A DNA stretch of 64,000 nt from Vibrio variabilis. Its GTDB lineage: Bacteria; Pseudomonadota; Gammaproteobacteria; Enterobacterales; Vibrionaceae. Below, piece by piece: positions 57,242 through 64,000 of this stretch. Location of the stretch: positions 124,001 to 188,000 of the forward strand of contig NZ_JYJK01000078.1 of NCBI RefSeq assembly GCF_003263785.1, in the 5' to 3' direction. Within the stretch, counting starts at the first letter, position 1, and each line of letters opens with the position of its first letter. A program made the position numbers and the translations under genes. Under the pieces are notes generated by a model that saw only the letters and a list, made by a program, of their open reading frames with translations, searched no databases and was not told the origin of the DNA.

Positions 57242-57365
57242 TAAATGTGCAGGGCTCACAGATTTAAGAGTGATTCAAAGTATCGCTTCTACACCCTTGT
57301 ATCTAAACTTTTAAGACAAGCCACTCTTCTGAACATCGCGTTTTATCAAAACATGGAGAACAACG

Positions 57366-57659
57366 ATGAAGCCAACCTTGACACTATCTACTCTCATTCT
57401 ATTGACCGCTTGCAGTGCACCTATCGATCAAGTGTCAGGTGTTGCGAGTGATGATCTGTGTAGTGCATTGCAAAAGGGGAGTGTGGCGGAAAACAGCACT
57501 ATGATTAATGGTGAAGAAGTGACGATGGATAGTGTCTACGGAGAGCTGACAAAAAGAGAACTTAATCCTTATGCAAAAGGGTGCTTTGGTAGTCAGGAAA
57601 AAGCCGCAGAGTATCGAAAACGGCAAGAAAAAATTGTCGCAGAGGCGTTAAATTACTAG
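57366..57659 (+). CDS. Small lipoprotein
   Basis: A 97-residue lipoprotein with lipobox LLTACSAP near residue 16. The mature part is about 80 residues, helical and charged (SQEKAAEYRKRQEKIVAEAL). Two further Cys (DDLCSAL; KGCFGS) may pair. Ribosome site GGAGAAC precedes the ATG. I do not recognise a family. Confidence 0.7.
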   Translation: MKPTLTLSTLILLTACSAPIDQVSGVASDDLCSALQKGSVAENSTMINGEEVTMDSVYGELTKRELNPYAKGCFGSQEKAAEYRKRQEKIVAEALNY

Positions 57660-57670
57660 ATTCAATGCAA

Positions 57671-57699
57671 AAAAAAGCACCTCAACAACGTTGAGGTGC
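57671..57699 (-). terminator. Rho-independent terminator of the HlyD gene pair
   Basis: A 10-bp stem (GCACCTCAAC / GTTGAGGTGC) with a 3-base loop, next to an eight-base T run when read leftward. Confidence 0.9.
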
Positions 57700-57779
57700 G
57701 GTAGACCCAATTTTCCATTCCAAGTTCCAATCAGAGTTCCAATAACGTTCGGGTCTTAAAGGGCTAATGCCAAACTCTG

Positions 57780-58811
57780 TTATAGCGCGTTCAAGTATGC
57801 CTTTAGTGCTTTCAATCGAACGGTTGCACCACCGATGATGTCCATAAAACCGAGCTTAGGTGACGGTTTGTTAGCAGATATCCAGCCAGAGCCAGTCGCA
57901 CCAAGTGGTACGTTGTAGCCTTCAGGTTCGTTAAACTCGATGATGACTGTACGACCATGGCTGCTCGTGTTATTCCCAACGTGCTGTCTTACATGCTGCG
58001 TGGAACCTTGTGCAGAGACGGTGGCTTCACCAGTATTACTCGTGATGCTATGTACTCGACCTCGAAACACTTCGCCAGGGTGAGAGTTAACAAAGAACTC
58101 TGCAAATTGCCCCTGCTCAATATAGCGATAGGTTTGATCGCTAACGCGCATTTCAACAAACTTTCTATTAGTATCAAATAGATGCAAGTTGCCCGTTCTT
58201 GAGCCTTCAGCAATGTTTATTACGCCAACAATTCCGTCGAATGGTGCACGAACTTGGTTGCGATCGTTCAGCCACTGTTTCTGATTGATTTGTGCGTTGA
58301 TGCCATCCACATCCGATTTGGCGGCCATGAGATCCGCCTGCCCTTGTTGGATACGGGTATGCAGTTCATCGCGCTCTTGCTCAGAGCTAAACTCGTCCAG
58401 ATTGATCAAGCGGCGATGATTTTTTTCATCGATAGCAATTTGCTCTTCAATGCTAGTGATACGATGTTCCGCAGCCACTAAGCTGGATTGCAAACTTTTC
58501 AGCTCATGATCGGTATCTTCGGACTCCAAGGTGTATAGCAAATCGCCTTTTTTCACTTCTTGGTTGTGGGTGACGTAGATCTTTTTCACCTGTTGGCCAA
58601 ATAGGGGGCTCAACACTGCGTGCGGCGCTTTAACTGTGGTGCTGTCGGTCAAATCTGCTGGTGACCAAAAGCGGTGTGCGGTAAACAGCATGAATGCGAG
58701 GAATGCACCAAACCCGACACTGATAACGGCATTGCGTAGTGTCCATTTAATAACGCCAAGTTTGACTAATAGCCAAATAATCAGCACATAAGGAAGCATG
58801 ATTTCTTTCAT
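57780..58811 (-). CDS. HlyD-family membrane fusion protein (YiaV-like)
   Basis: A 343-residue inner-membrane adaptor with an N-terminal anchor of one or two helices (about 5-45), a lipoyl half-domain (TTVKAPHAVLSPLFGQQV; VKKGDLLYTLES near 90), a coiled-coil hairpin (about 105-185) and a beta-barrel (VRAPFDGIVGVINIAEG near 190). It would couple an inner-membrane pump to the outer membrane, but no pump gene adjoins it. It starts at the stop of the upstream small membrane gene (TAATG), so the pair is co-translated. Confidence 0.88.
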   Translation of the reverse strand: MKEIMLPYVLIIWLLVKLGVIKWTLRNAVISVGFGAFLAFMLFTAHRFWSPADLTDSTTVKAPHAVLSPLFGQQVKKIYVTHNQEVKKGDLLYTLESEDTDHELKSLQSSLVAAEHRITSIEEQIAIDEKNHRRLINLDEFSSEQERDELHTRIQQGQADLMAAKSDVDGINAQINQKQWLNDRNQVRAPFDGIVGVINIAEGSRTGNLHLFDTNRKFVEMRVSDQTYRYIEQGQFAEFFVNSHPGEVFRGRVHSITSNTGEATVSAQGSTQHVRQHVGNNTSSHGRTVIIEFNEPEGYNVPLGATGSGWISANKPSPKLGFMDIIGGATVRLKALKAYLNAL

Positions 58812-59269
58812 TACGCGTCCTCCGACTTTTTATTGCCATGGATGCCACTATGAATCACTTTACTCACCGCGCTTGCGACCGCATCCCAGTTGGTGAAGGC
58901 GATAATAATGGCCAGTACCCACCAAAGCTTGTCGATGAACAGACCACATAAAGACAGAGCAAATACCAGATTTGCTTGTGCGCTTTGCATGTATTGACTG
59001 CGGTGTACGGCAACTTCGTGCAACTGCCACAGTAAGTAGAGCACATAGGTAATGATGGATAGGGTGATAACAAAAATCACACCCATAAAAAATTCAGAGT
59101 TCAACAATCCAAGAATGCTAGGCAAATCCTGTGAGAAATAGTCGGCCGGCAGTGCTTTGCCATGAACAGTAGAGAGCTGAGCAAACATATAACTCAGAGA
59201 GAGAAATCCGCCGATTACGACAGCAGATTTGGTACTAAAATGTAACGCTCTTTTTATTAGTCTGAACAT
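58811..59269 (-). CDS. Small membrane protein paired with HlyD (YiaW/DUF3302-like)
   Basis: A 152-residue protein with three or four membrane helices. The central block FFMGVIFVITLSIITYVLYLLWQLH and the following LFIDKLWWVLAIIIAF are reminiscent of YiaW/DUF3302, which sits next to YiaV in E. coli. An N-terminal extension of about 60 residues is present. Start at 59269 with AGGGAACAAAT upstream. The DUF assignment is a resemblance, not certain. Confidence 0.65.
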   Translation of the reverse strand: MFRLIKRALHFSTKSAVVIGGFLSLSYMFAQLSTVHGKALPADYFSQDLPSILGLLNSEFFMGVIFVITLSIITYVLYLLWQLHEVAVHRSQYMQSAQANLVFALSLCGLFIDKLWWVLAIIIAFTNWDAVASAVSKVIHSGIHGNKKSEDA

Positions 59270-59659
59270 ATTTGTTCCCTGATTCAGGCTATCCGTAGCG
59301 ATTTGTGTGATTGTGATTTGGATAGGGAGAGTGTAACCAAGGGTTACCTTTGGATACATAACGCAAAATTGGGTTTAAATATAAATCTTAGTTATGTGTT
59401 AGCCAGTAGCAAGGTCATTGATTGGCTTTGGGCGAAACTGCACTATGTTCAAAGAAAAATGTGCTTATAGACAAAAAATGCTAATGGGAATAGACCAGTG
59501 GATGTCAAATATTCAAACTGATGAATTATTCACCGAACAAACTGATTTTGCTGCATTTATCCAAGCAAATGCTATACAAGTCGAAAATCGTCAGTTACTA
59601 TTTCTACATCCACTAATTAAGTGGACGTCAATGGATACGTCAAGCAACGTATCATCGAT

Positions 59660-59743
59660 GCCGAGATGGTGAAATTGGTAGACACGCTAGCATGAGGTGC
59701 TAGTGCCTTTGGTGTGAGGGTTCGAGTCCCTCTCTCGGCACCA
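59660..59743 (+). tRNA. tRNA-Leu (GAG)
   Basis: An 84-base gene with encoded CCA. The acceptor stem GCCGAGA / TCTCGGC pairs perfectly over 7 bp. The anticodon arm CTAGC-ATGAGGT-GCTAG gives anticodon GAG (leucine, CUC/CUU). The long variable arm (GCC TTT GGT) and the T-arm (GAGGG TTCGAGT CCCTC) are typical of tRNA-Leu. The 390 bases upstream back to 59270 contain only a doubtful small frame. Confidence 0.96.
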
Positions 59744-59776
59744 TTACTCCTTTCCTTATATTACCTTCAGACTACG

Positions 59777-60406
59777 ATGCAGAACAAAGGATCCAGTTCA
59801 AAGCAAATGAGTACGTCTAACTCGGAATCAATCCAGCTTTTGACCGAGGTGTCTCTGCACGCCCTGTTATATCTAGAGTTTCACAAGCTTGATCGTAAGT
59901 CTCAGCTCTTTGATCGTGAGAAAAAGAATGAACTCTTGGTTCGCTGGCTAAAACCGAAACTTAAAAGCAATAAATACAAATTGATACGTAAGCAATTGAA
60001 AACAATGAGCTTACAAGCCAAGAAATCTCAAGTCGATTTAGAAGACGTACTGCTAACCGGTATAGAAGCCAAACCAGAAGCTTTGCAGCCTCACCTTGAT
60101 AGCTACTTGCTATTGATACGTGAACTGGAGAAAAAGCTGGGTACGACAGCGCTATTATCAACACCGGAAAAGGTCGATTTAAGCCACGATGAAAATGGCT
60201 GTTTGCTTTGTGTACTATCTAGCGATCTCAATGCTCACTTCGGTAGTAAAAACCAAATGATTGCGGATGTTTCGATTCTATTCCGCGGTACCGTTCGTGA
60301 GAAACATCTATTTCTTGGAGCAATTTACGCCAACGAAATTTTTGCTTACCAGATCCAATACGAAGACGACAGCTTTGTTCGCATAACACTAACTCTAAAT
60401 AAGTAA
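59777..60406 (+). CDS. DUF2913-like protein
   Basis: A 209-residue soluble protein, helical and basic in its first half (VSLHALLYLEFHKLDRKSQL; NELLVRWLKPKLKSNKYKLI). I recall this layout from the Gammaproteobacterial DUF2913 family. Function is unknown. The open frame reaches back into the tRNA, but the ATG at 59777 or 59807 is the sensible start; neither has a strong ribosome site. It may be co-transcribed with the tRNA-Leu. Confidence 0.55.
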   Translation: MQNKGSSSKQMSTSNSESIQLLTEVSLHALLYLEFHKLDRKSQLFDREKKNELLVRWLKPKLKSNKYKLIRKQLKTMSLQAKKSQVDLEDVLLTGIEAKPEALQPHLDSYLLLIRELEKKLGTTALLSTPEKVDLSHDENGCLLCVLSSDLNAHFGSKNQMIADVSILFRGTVREKHLFLGAIYANEIFAYQIQYEDDSFVRITLTLNK

Positions 60407-60459
60407 CAGTTTCAGTGTTACCAACGCCAAATCAATGTCTCTTTATGGAAGCAGAGCAC

Positions 60460-60522
60460 GCTTGATGCAAGCCCAACCGCTTGAGTGTTCAATCTTTAGC
60501 ATTGAGCATCAAGCTTTGGGCT
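60460..60522 (-). repeat. Competing inverted repeats after uspA
   Basis: GCTTGATGC (60460-60468) pairs with GCATCAAGC (60506-60514). AGCCCAA (60470-60476) pairs with TTGGGCT (60516-60522) in pseudoknot order. A near copy of the first arm (CTTGAGTGTTCAAT) offers an alternative hairpin. It lies in the 3' region of uspA and may be its transcript end. Confidence 0.35.
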
Positions 60523-60538
60523 CGAATGATACTGTACC

Positions 60539-60964
60539 TTAATCTTCCATAGGAACAACAAGCACGTCCACTGGTGAGCTGTTAATGACTTGGCGAGAGG
60601 CAGATATCAGCTTGCTCCAGAAGTCGTGGTGGTGACCACAGATAAGAAGATCAAAGTCATTTTCAGCAATAGCAACTTTCACTTTGTCGCCAAGATCGCC
60701 AGTTCCAACGATGAAATGCTTCAATGTGCACTTAGCATATTCGGCAAACCCATGTAATTGCTCTGTCGCTTCGACGGTCAAGGGTCTTTGTTCGGGGTCG
60801 GTGACTAAATCAACCAGCTCGTGATAAATTTCACCATGTGTACCATCGATATGGATGAATGACACATCAGCGTCCAACAGTTCTGCTAGAAAAACGGCTC
60901 TATCAATCAGCACTTTGCTATCTTCTGAAAGCTCCAGTGCGACAAGGATATGTTTATATTTCAT
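60539..60964 (-). CDS. Universal stress protein, UspA-type
   Basis: A 141-residue cytoplasmic UspA-fold protein from the ATG at 60964 (two codons after a badly spaced ATG). MKYKHILVALELSEDSKVL is the family N-terminus. The late GHHHDFWSKLISASRQVINS then PVDVLVVP is the conserved closing region. It lacks a clean ATP-binding G-x2-G-x9-G(S/T) pattern, as in the non-ATP-binding UspA group. Expression is typically stress and stationary-phase controlled. Confidence 0.9.
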   Translation of the reverse strand: MKYKHILVALELSEDSKVLIDRAVFLAELLDADVSFIHIDGTHGEIYHELVDLVTDPEQRPLTVEATEQLHGFAEYAKCTLKHFIVGTGDLGDKVKVAIAENDFDLLICGHHHDFWSKLISASRQVINSSPVDVLVVPMED

Positions 60965-60970
60965 GACCAT

Positions 60971-61292
60971 ACTCTCTTGCTGCTAAACCTACTTAAAGCA
61001 TAGCGTTTCGTAGCGTATTTTTTTGTCGATGGGATCGCGGTTCGGCGATAAATCAATCAAAAGAACAGAAAGTCACTTTAGCTTGGTTCATTGTGGGTAG
61101 TTTTGTCCATAATGTCTGGATGATTTATCTATTTTTCTGATTGAGCTTTGGTCTTAATCTACTCCACATCGCCATTGTTGGCACTAGGTTAAACGCCTCC
61201 GCATTGATTCTTATGTCACTGTCGGAAAGGGCGCTACCTAGCGATGTTTTATAGAAAACAGTCAATACCGAATATAGAGTGGAGAGTGCAAA
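60971..61292. other. Intergenic region between uspA and the nitroreductase gene
   Basis: 322 bases without a convincing frame, repeat or hairpin. It should hold both divergent promoters. Confidence 0.4.
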
Positions 61293-61952
61293 GTGACTCA
61301 TCAAATCATCAAAGATCTAAACAACCGTTACACAGCTAAAAAATACGATGCATCTAAACGCATTTCTGCAGAAGACATGGACGTAATCAAAGAAGCCATT
61401 CGTCTATCTGCTTCTTCAATCAACTCGCAGCCGTGGAAGTTTATCGTGATCGAGAGTGATGAAGCGAAGCAGCGTTTCCACGATACGTTTGCAAATATGC
61501 ACCAATTCAACCAACCACATGCGAAAGAAGCGTCTCACACGATTCTATTTGCACACAATCCACACTTTACTAAAGACGACTACAAAAAAGTGGTGGATGT
61601 GGAAGTAACATCGGGTCACTTACCAGCAGACATGTACGACCAAATGCTTAATGGCGCGTTCGGTTTTGCTGAGCTGAACACCGATGAAAATGGCTTCAAC
61701 GGCCAGTGGACGAAAGCTCAAACGTACATTGCGCTTGGTAATGTATTGCATACTCTTGCACGCATGGGTATCGCATCGACGCCGATGGAAGGTGTGGATC
61801 CAGACATGATTGGTGAGATTTTTAAAGACGAATTAGGTGGTTATGTGTGTGACTTTGCGCTTGCACTTGGCTACCACAAAGAGGGTGAAGACTATAACTA
61901 CGGTCTGCCTAAATCTCGTCTAGCTCAAGAAGACATCATTACGGTTCTATAA
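61293..61952 (+). CDS. NfsB/FRase I-type NAD(P)H nitroreductase
   Basis: A 219-residue FMN-dependent nitroreductase or flavin reductase. Family marks are LNNRYTAKKYDASKRIS near residue 10, LSASSINSQPWKFIVIES near 38 (FMN phosphate site), and GIASTPMEGVDPDMI near 158. It reduces nitro compounds or quinones with two electrons. The start is a GTG at 61293. It is alone between terminators. Confidence 0.92.
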   Translation: MTHQIIKDLNNRYTAKKYDASKRISAEDMDVIKEAIRLSASSINSQPWKFIVIESDEAKQRFHDTFANMHQFNQPHAKEASHTILFAHNPHFTKDDYKKVVDVEVTSGHLPADMYDQMLNGAFGFAELNTDENGFNGQWTKAQTYIALGNVLHTLARMGIASTPMEGVDPDMIGEIFKDELGGYVCDFALALGYHKEGEDYNYGLPKSRLAQEDIITVL

Positions 61953-61970
61953 GCAGAATCGATACAATTG

Positions 61971-62000
61971 AAAAGCGGCCACTACTGTGGCCGTTTGTTT
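61971..62000 (+). terminator. Terminator of the nitroreductase gene
   Basis: A stem of CGGCCAC / GTGGCCG (61976-61982 and 61987-61993) with a 4-base loop and a T-rich tail. It touches the stop of the convergent LysE-type gene. Confidence 0.7.
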
Positions 62001-62589
62001 ACGCTTGTAACAGAAGCCCGCTTAACCCAAGAGCAATAAATAGCAGTCCGGTTAGTCTATTGATCACCACAACATAACGTTTTAGAAACCGAGCTACCTT
62101 CTCCGTTGCAAGTGACAGCAACAGGTGTATTGAAAGCGTAATCACTACCAACTCTAGAGTTAGCAGTGCGGCCTGTAGAGCAAAGTACTGCTCACTGTTT
62201 ACGAAAAGTGGAAACAGCGCACCAAAGAAAACAATGGTTTTTGGATTCAGCAACGAGATCAGCACGCCACTCTTATACCCGTAAGACCTTGATTCAATCA
62301 GCGCTTGGCTTGTTGAATAGTAAATCGCACGGCAGCCTAGGTAGATAATGTAGCTGCTACACAATCCGGTCATGACTTGGTAGGCGAGGGCGTTAGTATG
62401 AACTAAGGTCAACAGCCAAGAGTTCGAGAGTATCGATGCAAGCAATAGTCCGGTAGCAATACCGAGTATGACCGGAATTGTCCGTTGCATATTCTGATTT
62501 AAACTGTTGCTCAATACCGCCAGCATCCCCGGACCTGGAGATGCGGCTGAAGCAATGCAAATAGTGATAAACGCTAGCTGACTTTCCAT
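61999..62589 (-). CDS. LysE/RhtB-family amino acid exporter
   Basis: A six-helix inner-membrane exporter of 196 residues. Signature pieces are ASAASPGPGMLAVLSNSLNQN near residue 13 and GVLISLLNPKTIVFFGALFPLFV near 108. It exports neutral or basic amino acids, which one is unknown. A possible start at 62589 has AAGGACAG upstream. It is downstream of, but separately terminated from, the YghU gene. Confidence 0.9.
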   Translation of the reverse strand: MESQLAFITICIASAASPGPGMLAVLSNSLNQNMQRTIPVILGIATGLLLASILSNSWLLTLVHTNALAYQVMTGLCSSYIIYLGCRAIYYSTSQALIESRSYGYKSGVLISLLNPKTIVFFGALFPLFVNSEQYFALQAALLTLELVVITLSIHLLLSLATEKVARFLKRYVVVINRLTGLLFIALGLSGLLLQA

Positions 62590-62613
62590 TATTTAAGTAA
62601 CTGTCCTTTGGAG

Positions 62614-62651
62614 AAAAAATAGCGGCGTCCCTTACTTCAACACCGCTATTT
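62614..62651 (-). terminator. Rho-independent terminator of the YghU gene
   Basis: An 8-bp stem (AATAGCGG / CCGCTATT) with a 17-base loop followed leftward by six T. Confidence 0.75.
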
Positions 62652-62729
62652 CTGTCGAGCCTATTACACAAAATGGCACCTTCCTTTGGGTTGGTTTTTT
62701 GTGCGCCTTGTTGCATTGCCAGTATTACT

Positions 62730-63590
62730 TTATTTAGGCTGTTTGGCGAGGACTTCGTCAATATCGGATGCACTGTGGCGCTCGGCCAAGGTTTCCCACT
62801 CTTCTCCCCATACGCGGTTAACGATACGGCCGCGTTTTACTGCTGGACGCTCTGCAATGTCTTTTGCCCAGCGAATTAGGTTAGGGTAGCTTTCGACATC
62901 TAAGAACTCAGCAGCGTCATACTGATTATTGATCACTAGGTTGCCATACCATGGCCAGGTCGCAATATCTGCAATTGTGTATTCGTCGCCGGCAAGGAAC
63001 TGATTTTCAGCGAGGCGCGCATCAAGAAGGTGAAGTTGGCGTTTCGTTTCCATTGTGAAGCGATTGATTGGGTATTCGAATTTTTCTGGCGCGTAGGCGT
63101 AGAAATGACCAAAACCACCTCCTAAATAAGGCGCTGAACCTTGCAGCCAGAATAGCCAGTTCATCGCCTCAACACGCTTGTCCGCCTTTTTAGGCAGCAG
63201 CGCATCAAACTTTTCTGCGAGATAAAGCAGAATATTACCCGACTCAAAGACACGAACTGGCTCGTCGCCGGAGCGATCTAGCAAAGCAGGGATTTTTGAG
63301 TTTGGATTTACGGCGACAAAGCCAGAGCCAAATTGGTCGCCATCACCGATTTTGATGGTGTAGGCGTCGTATTCCGCCTCAGTCTTACCAAGCGCAAGCA
63401 GCTCTTCGAGCATGATAGTGACTTTTTGACCGTTGGGCGTTGCTAACGAATAGAGCTGCAGCGCATGATCGCCAGAGGGAAGTGGCTGTTCGTGTCTTGC
63501 GCCTGAATCAGGTCGGTTGATACTGGCCCACTGACCACCACTTTCGCTATCGTGCGTCCAAACTTTAGGTGGAACATATTGATTCGTCAT
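62730..63590 (-). CDS. yghU: YghU-type glutathione S-transferase / disulfide-bond reductase
   Basis: A 286-residue cytoplasmic nu-class glutathione transferase. The N-terminal thioredoxin-like domain has LQLYSLATPNGQKVTIMLEE near 45, SKIPALLDRS near 97 and RVFESGNILLYLAEK near 112. The C-terminal helical domain has GGGFGHFYAYAPEK near 153 and EYTIADIATWPW near 208. Start at 63590 is chosen over the open frame's 27 extra codons. YghU enzymes reduce mixed disulfides and peroxides with glutathione. Confidence 0.9.
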   Translation of the reverse strand: MTNQYVPPKVWTHDSESGGQWASINRPDSGARHEQPLPSGDHALQLYSLATPNGQKVTIMLEELLALGKTEAEYDAYTIKIGDGDQFGSGFVAVNPNSKIPALLDRSGDEPVRVFESGNILLYLAEKFDALLPKKADKRVEAMNWLFWLQGSAPYLGGGFGHFYAYAPEKFEYPINRFTMETKRQLHLLDARLAENQFLAGDEYTIADIATWPWYGNLVINNQYDAAEFLDVESYPNLIRWAKDIAERPAVKRGRIVNRVWGEEWETLAERHSASDIDEVLAKQPK

Positions 63591-63750
63591 GCCTTTGCTC
63601 TCCATCATATTATTGCAAAACACGCCATCGTGCTGATTCAAAATCGTAGCTGGATTAATGCAAGTCTTCAATATTATTGAGTAAAACTTAAATTATAACT
63701 TATGACTATGTGACATTTGGGGGCTAGAGAGGAGGGCGTGGTAAGCGCAT

Positions 63751-63775
63751 AAAAAAAGCGGGCATCATCGCCCGC
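63751..63775 (-). terminator. Rho-independent terminator at the right edge
   Basis: A 6-bp GC stem (GCGGGC / GCCCGC) with a 6-base loop and a run of seven T, read leftward. Confidence 0.85.
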
Positions 63776-63950
63776 CAAAACGTTATTCAATAAATCAAAT
63801 TCCGTAATACAATCCGAAGAGGCACATCCTCTTCAAAGGGTTAATCGCATCAAGAGAGAGAACGCCTGGTTCGGCTGTGACGGCCATCGCCAAGCTATAC
63901 TATCGACGCGGTAAGTCTATTATGACGATATGAGCGCTATTTTCTATAAC
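63751..63950 (-). ncRNA. Possible small RNA or gene end at the right edge
   Basis: Reading leftward, a perfect hairpin (GAAGAGG / CCTCTTC, 63816-63822 and 63828-63834) is followed by a terminator stem GCGGGC / GCCCGC (63758-63763 and 63770-63775) with seven T. No open frame lies to its right within the window. A TTGACA-like -35 occurs near 63990. The 3' end of an unseen mRNA is the simpler alternative. The exact ends are guesses. Confidence 0.3.
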
Positions 63951-64000
63951 TGAAAAAATCAGTCATTTGTAGTGCATAAATGGCAAATAGTGTCAAAAAT

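Noticed and set aside
57060..57451. Frames across the repeat and foldback region
   Set aside because: They derive from the repeat composition and GC-rich arms. Only the lipoprotein at 57366 has a ribosome site and a signal.
59418..59672. 84-codon frame directly before the tRNA-Leu gene
   Set aside because: It runs 13 bases into the tRNA, has no clear ribosome site or recognised domain, and is more likely chance.

Overview
The window reads as Vibrio-type gammaproteobacterial chromosome, probably the accessory-rich second chromosome. The evidence is protein-level: NagB, the Ohr/OhrR pair, a RecQ-like helicase, the Puu and Agu polyamine enzymes, DUF2959, DUF6482 and DUF2913-like proteins, and a pyroglutamyl peptidase all look Vibrionaceae. 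I see no IS element, transposase, prophage, CRISPR array or rRNA. One tRNA is present, tRNA-Leu(GAG).

Left part (1-19 kb): a helicase fragment, nagB, ohr/ohrR, a LysR gene, an EamA exporter behind a striking leader-peptide/three-hairpin region, a POTRA-less Omp85 barrel, RarD, an iron alcohol dehydrogenase, a NUDIX hydrolase, an MscS channel, an SMP-30 lactonase, a periplasmic alpha-carbonic anhydrase, pcp, a GNAT acetyltransferase, an EEP phosphodiesterase and an MFS transporter.

Centre (19.4-31.6 kb): one catabolic island for agmatine and putrescine. AguA and AguB turn agmatine into putrescine. PuuA, PuuB, PuuC and PuuD carry it through gamma-glutamylated intermediates to GABA, and GabT and GabD give succinate. 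A PuuR-type repressor and an NhaC-family carrier complete the set. It is arranged as nhaC-puuA leftward and puuD-R-C-B-aguB-aguA-gabD-gabT rightward from a 346-base divergent control region.

Right part (31.7-64 kb): manA; a candidate peptidoglycan-amidase effector with an overlapping secreted immunity-like gene; a choice-of-anchor I lipoprotein; a long Cys/Met-type PLP enzyme divergent from an Lrp regulator; cytochrome b561; two GGDEF proteins (one degenerate); a collapsed class III aminotransferase followed by BKACE and TAXI genes; a large secreted protein of unknown function; a decayed MRJP-like/OpuAC-like pseudogene; a LysR/EamA pair; a lone RND pump; several outer-membrane barrels; an octanucleotide repeat and a foldback element; an HlyD pair; UspA; a nitroreductase; a LysE exporter; and a YghU-type glutathione transferase.

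Caution: at least twelve otherwise well conserved genes are split by about seventeen single-base shifts. Nearly all are one base missing in a short homopolymer. This looks like sequencing error rather than biological decay, so I give those genes as single joined loci. The two pseudogenes at 42.3 and 49.1-49.5 kb are different: they carry large internal deletions or fusions.
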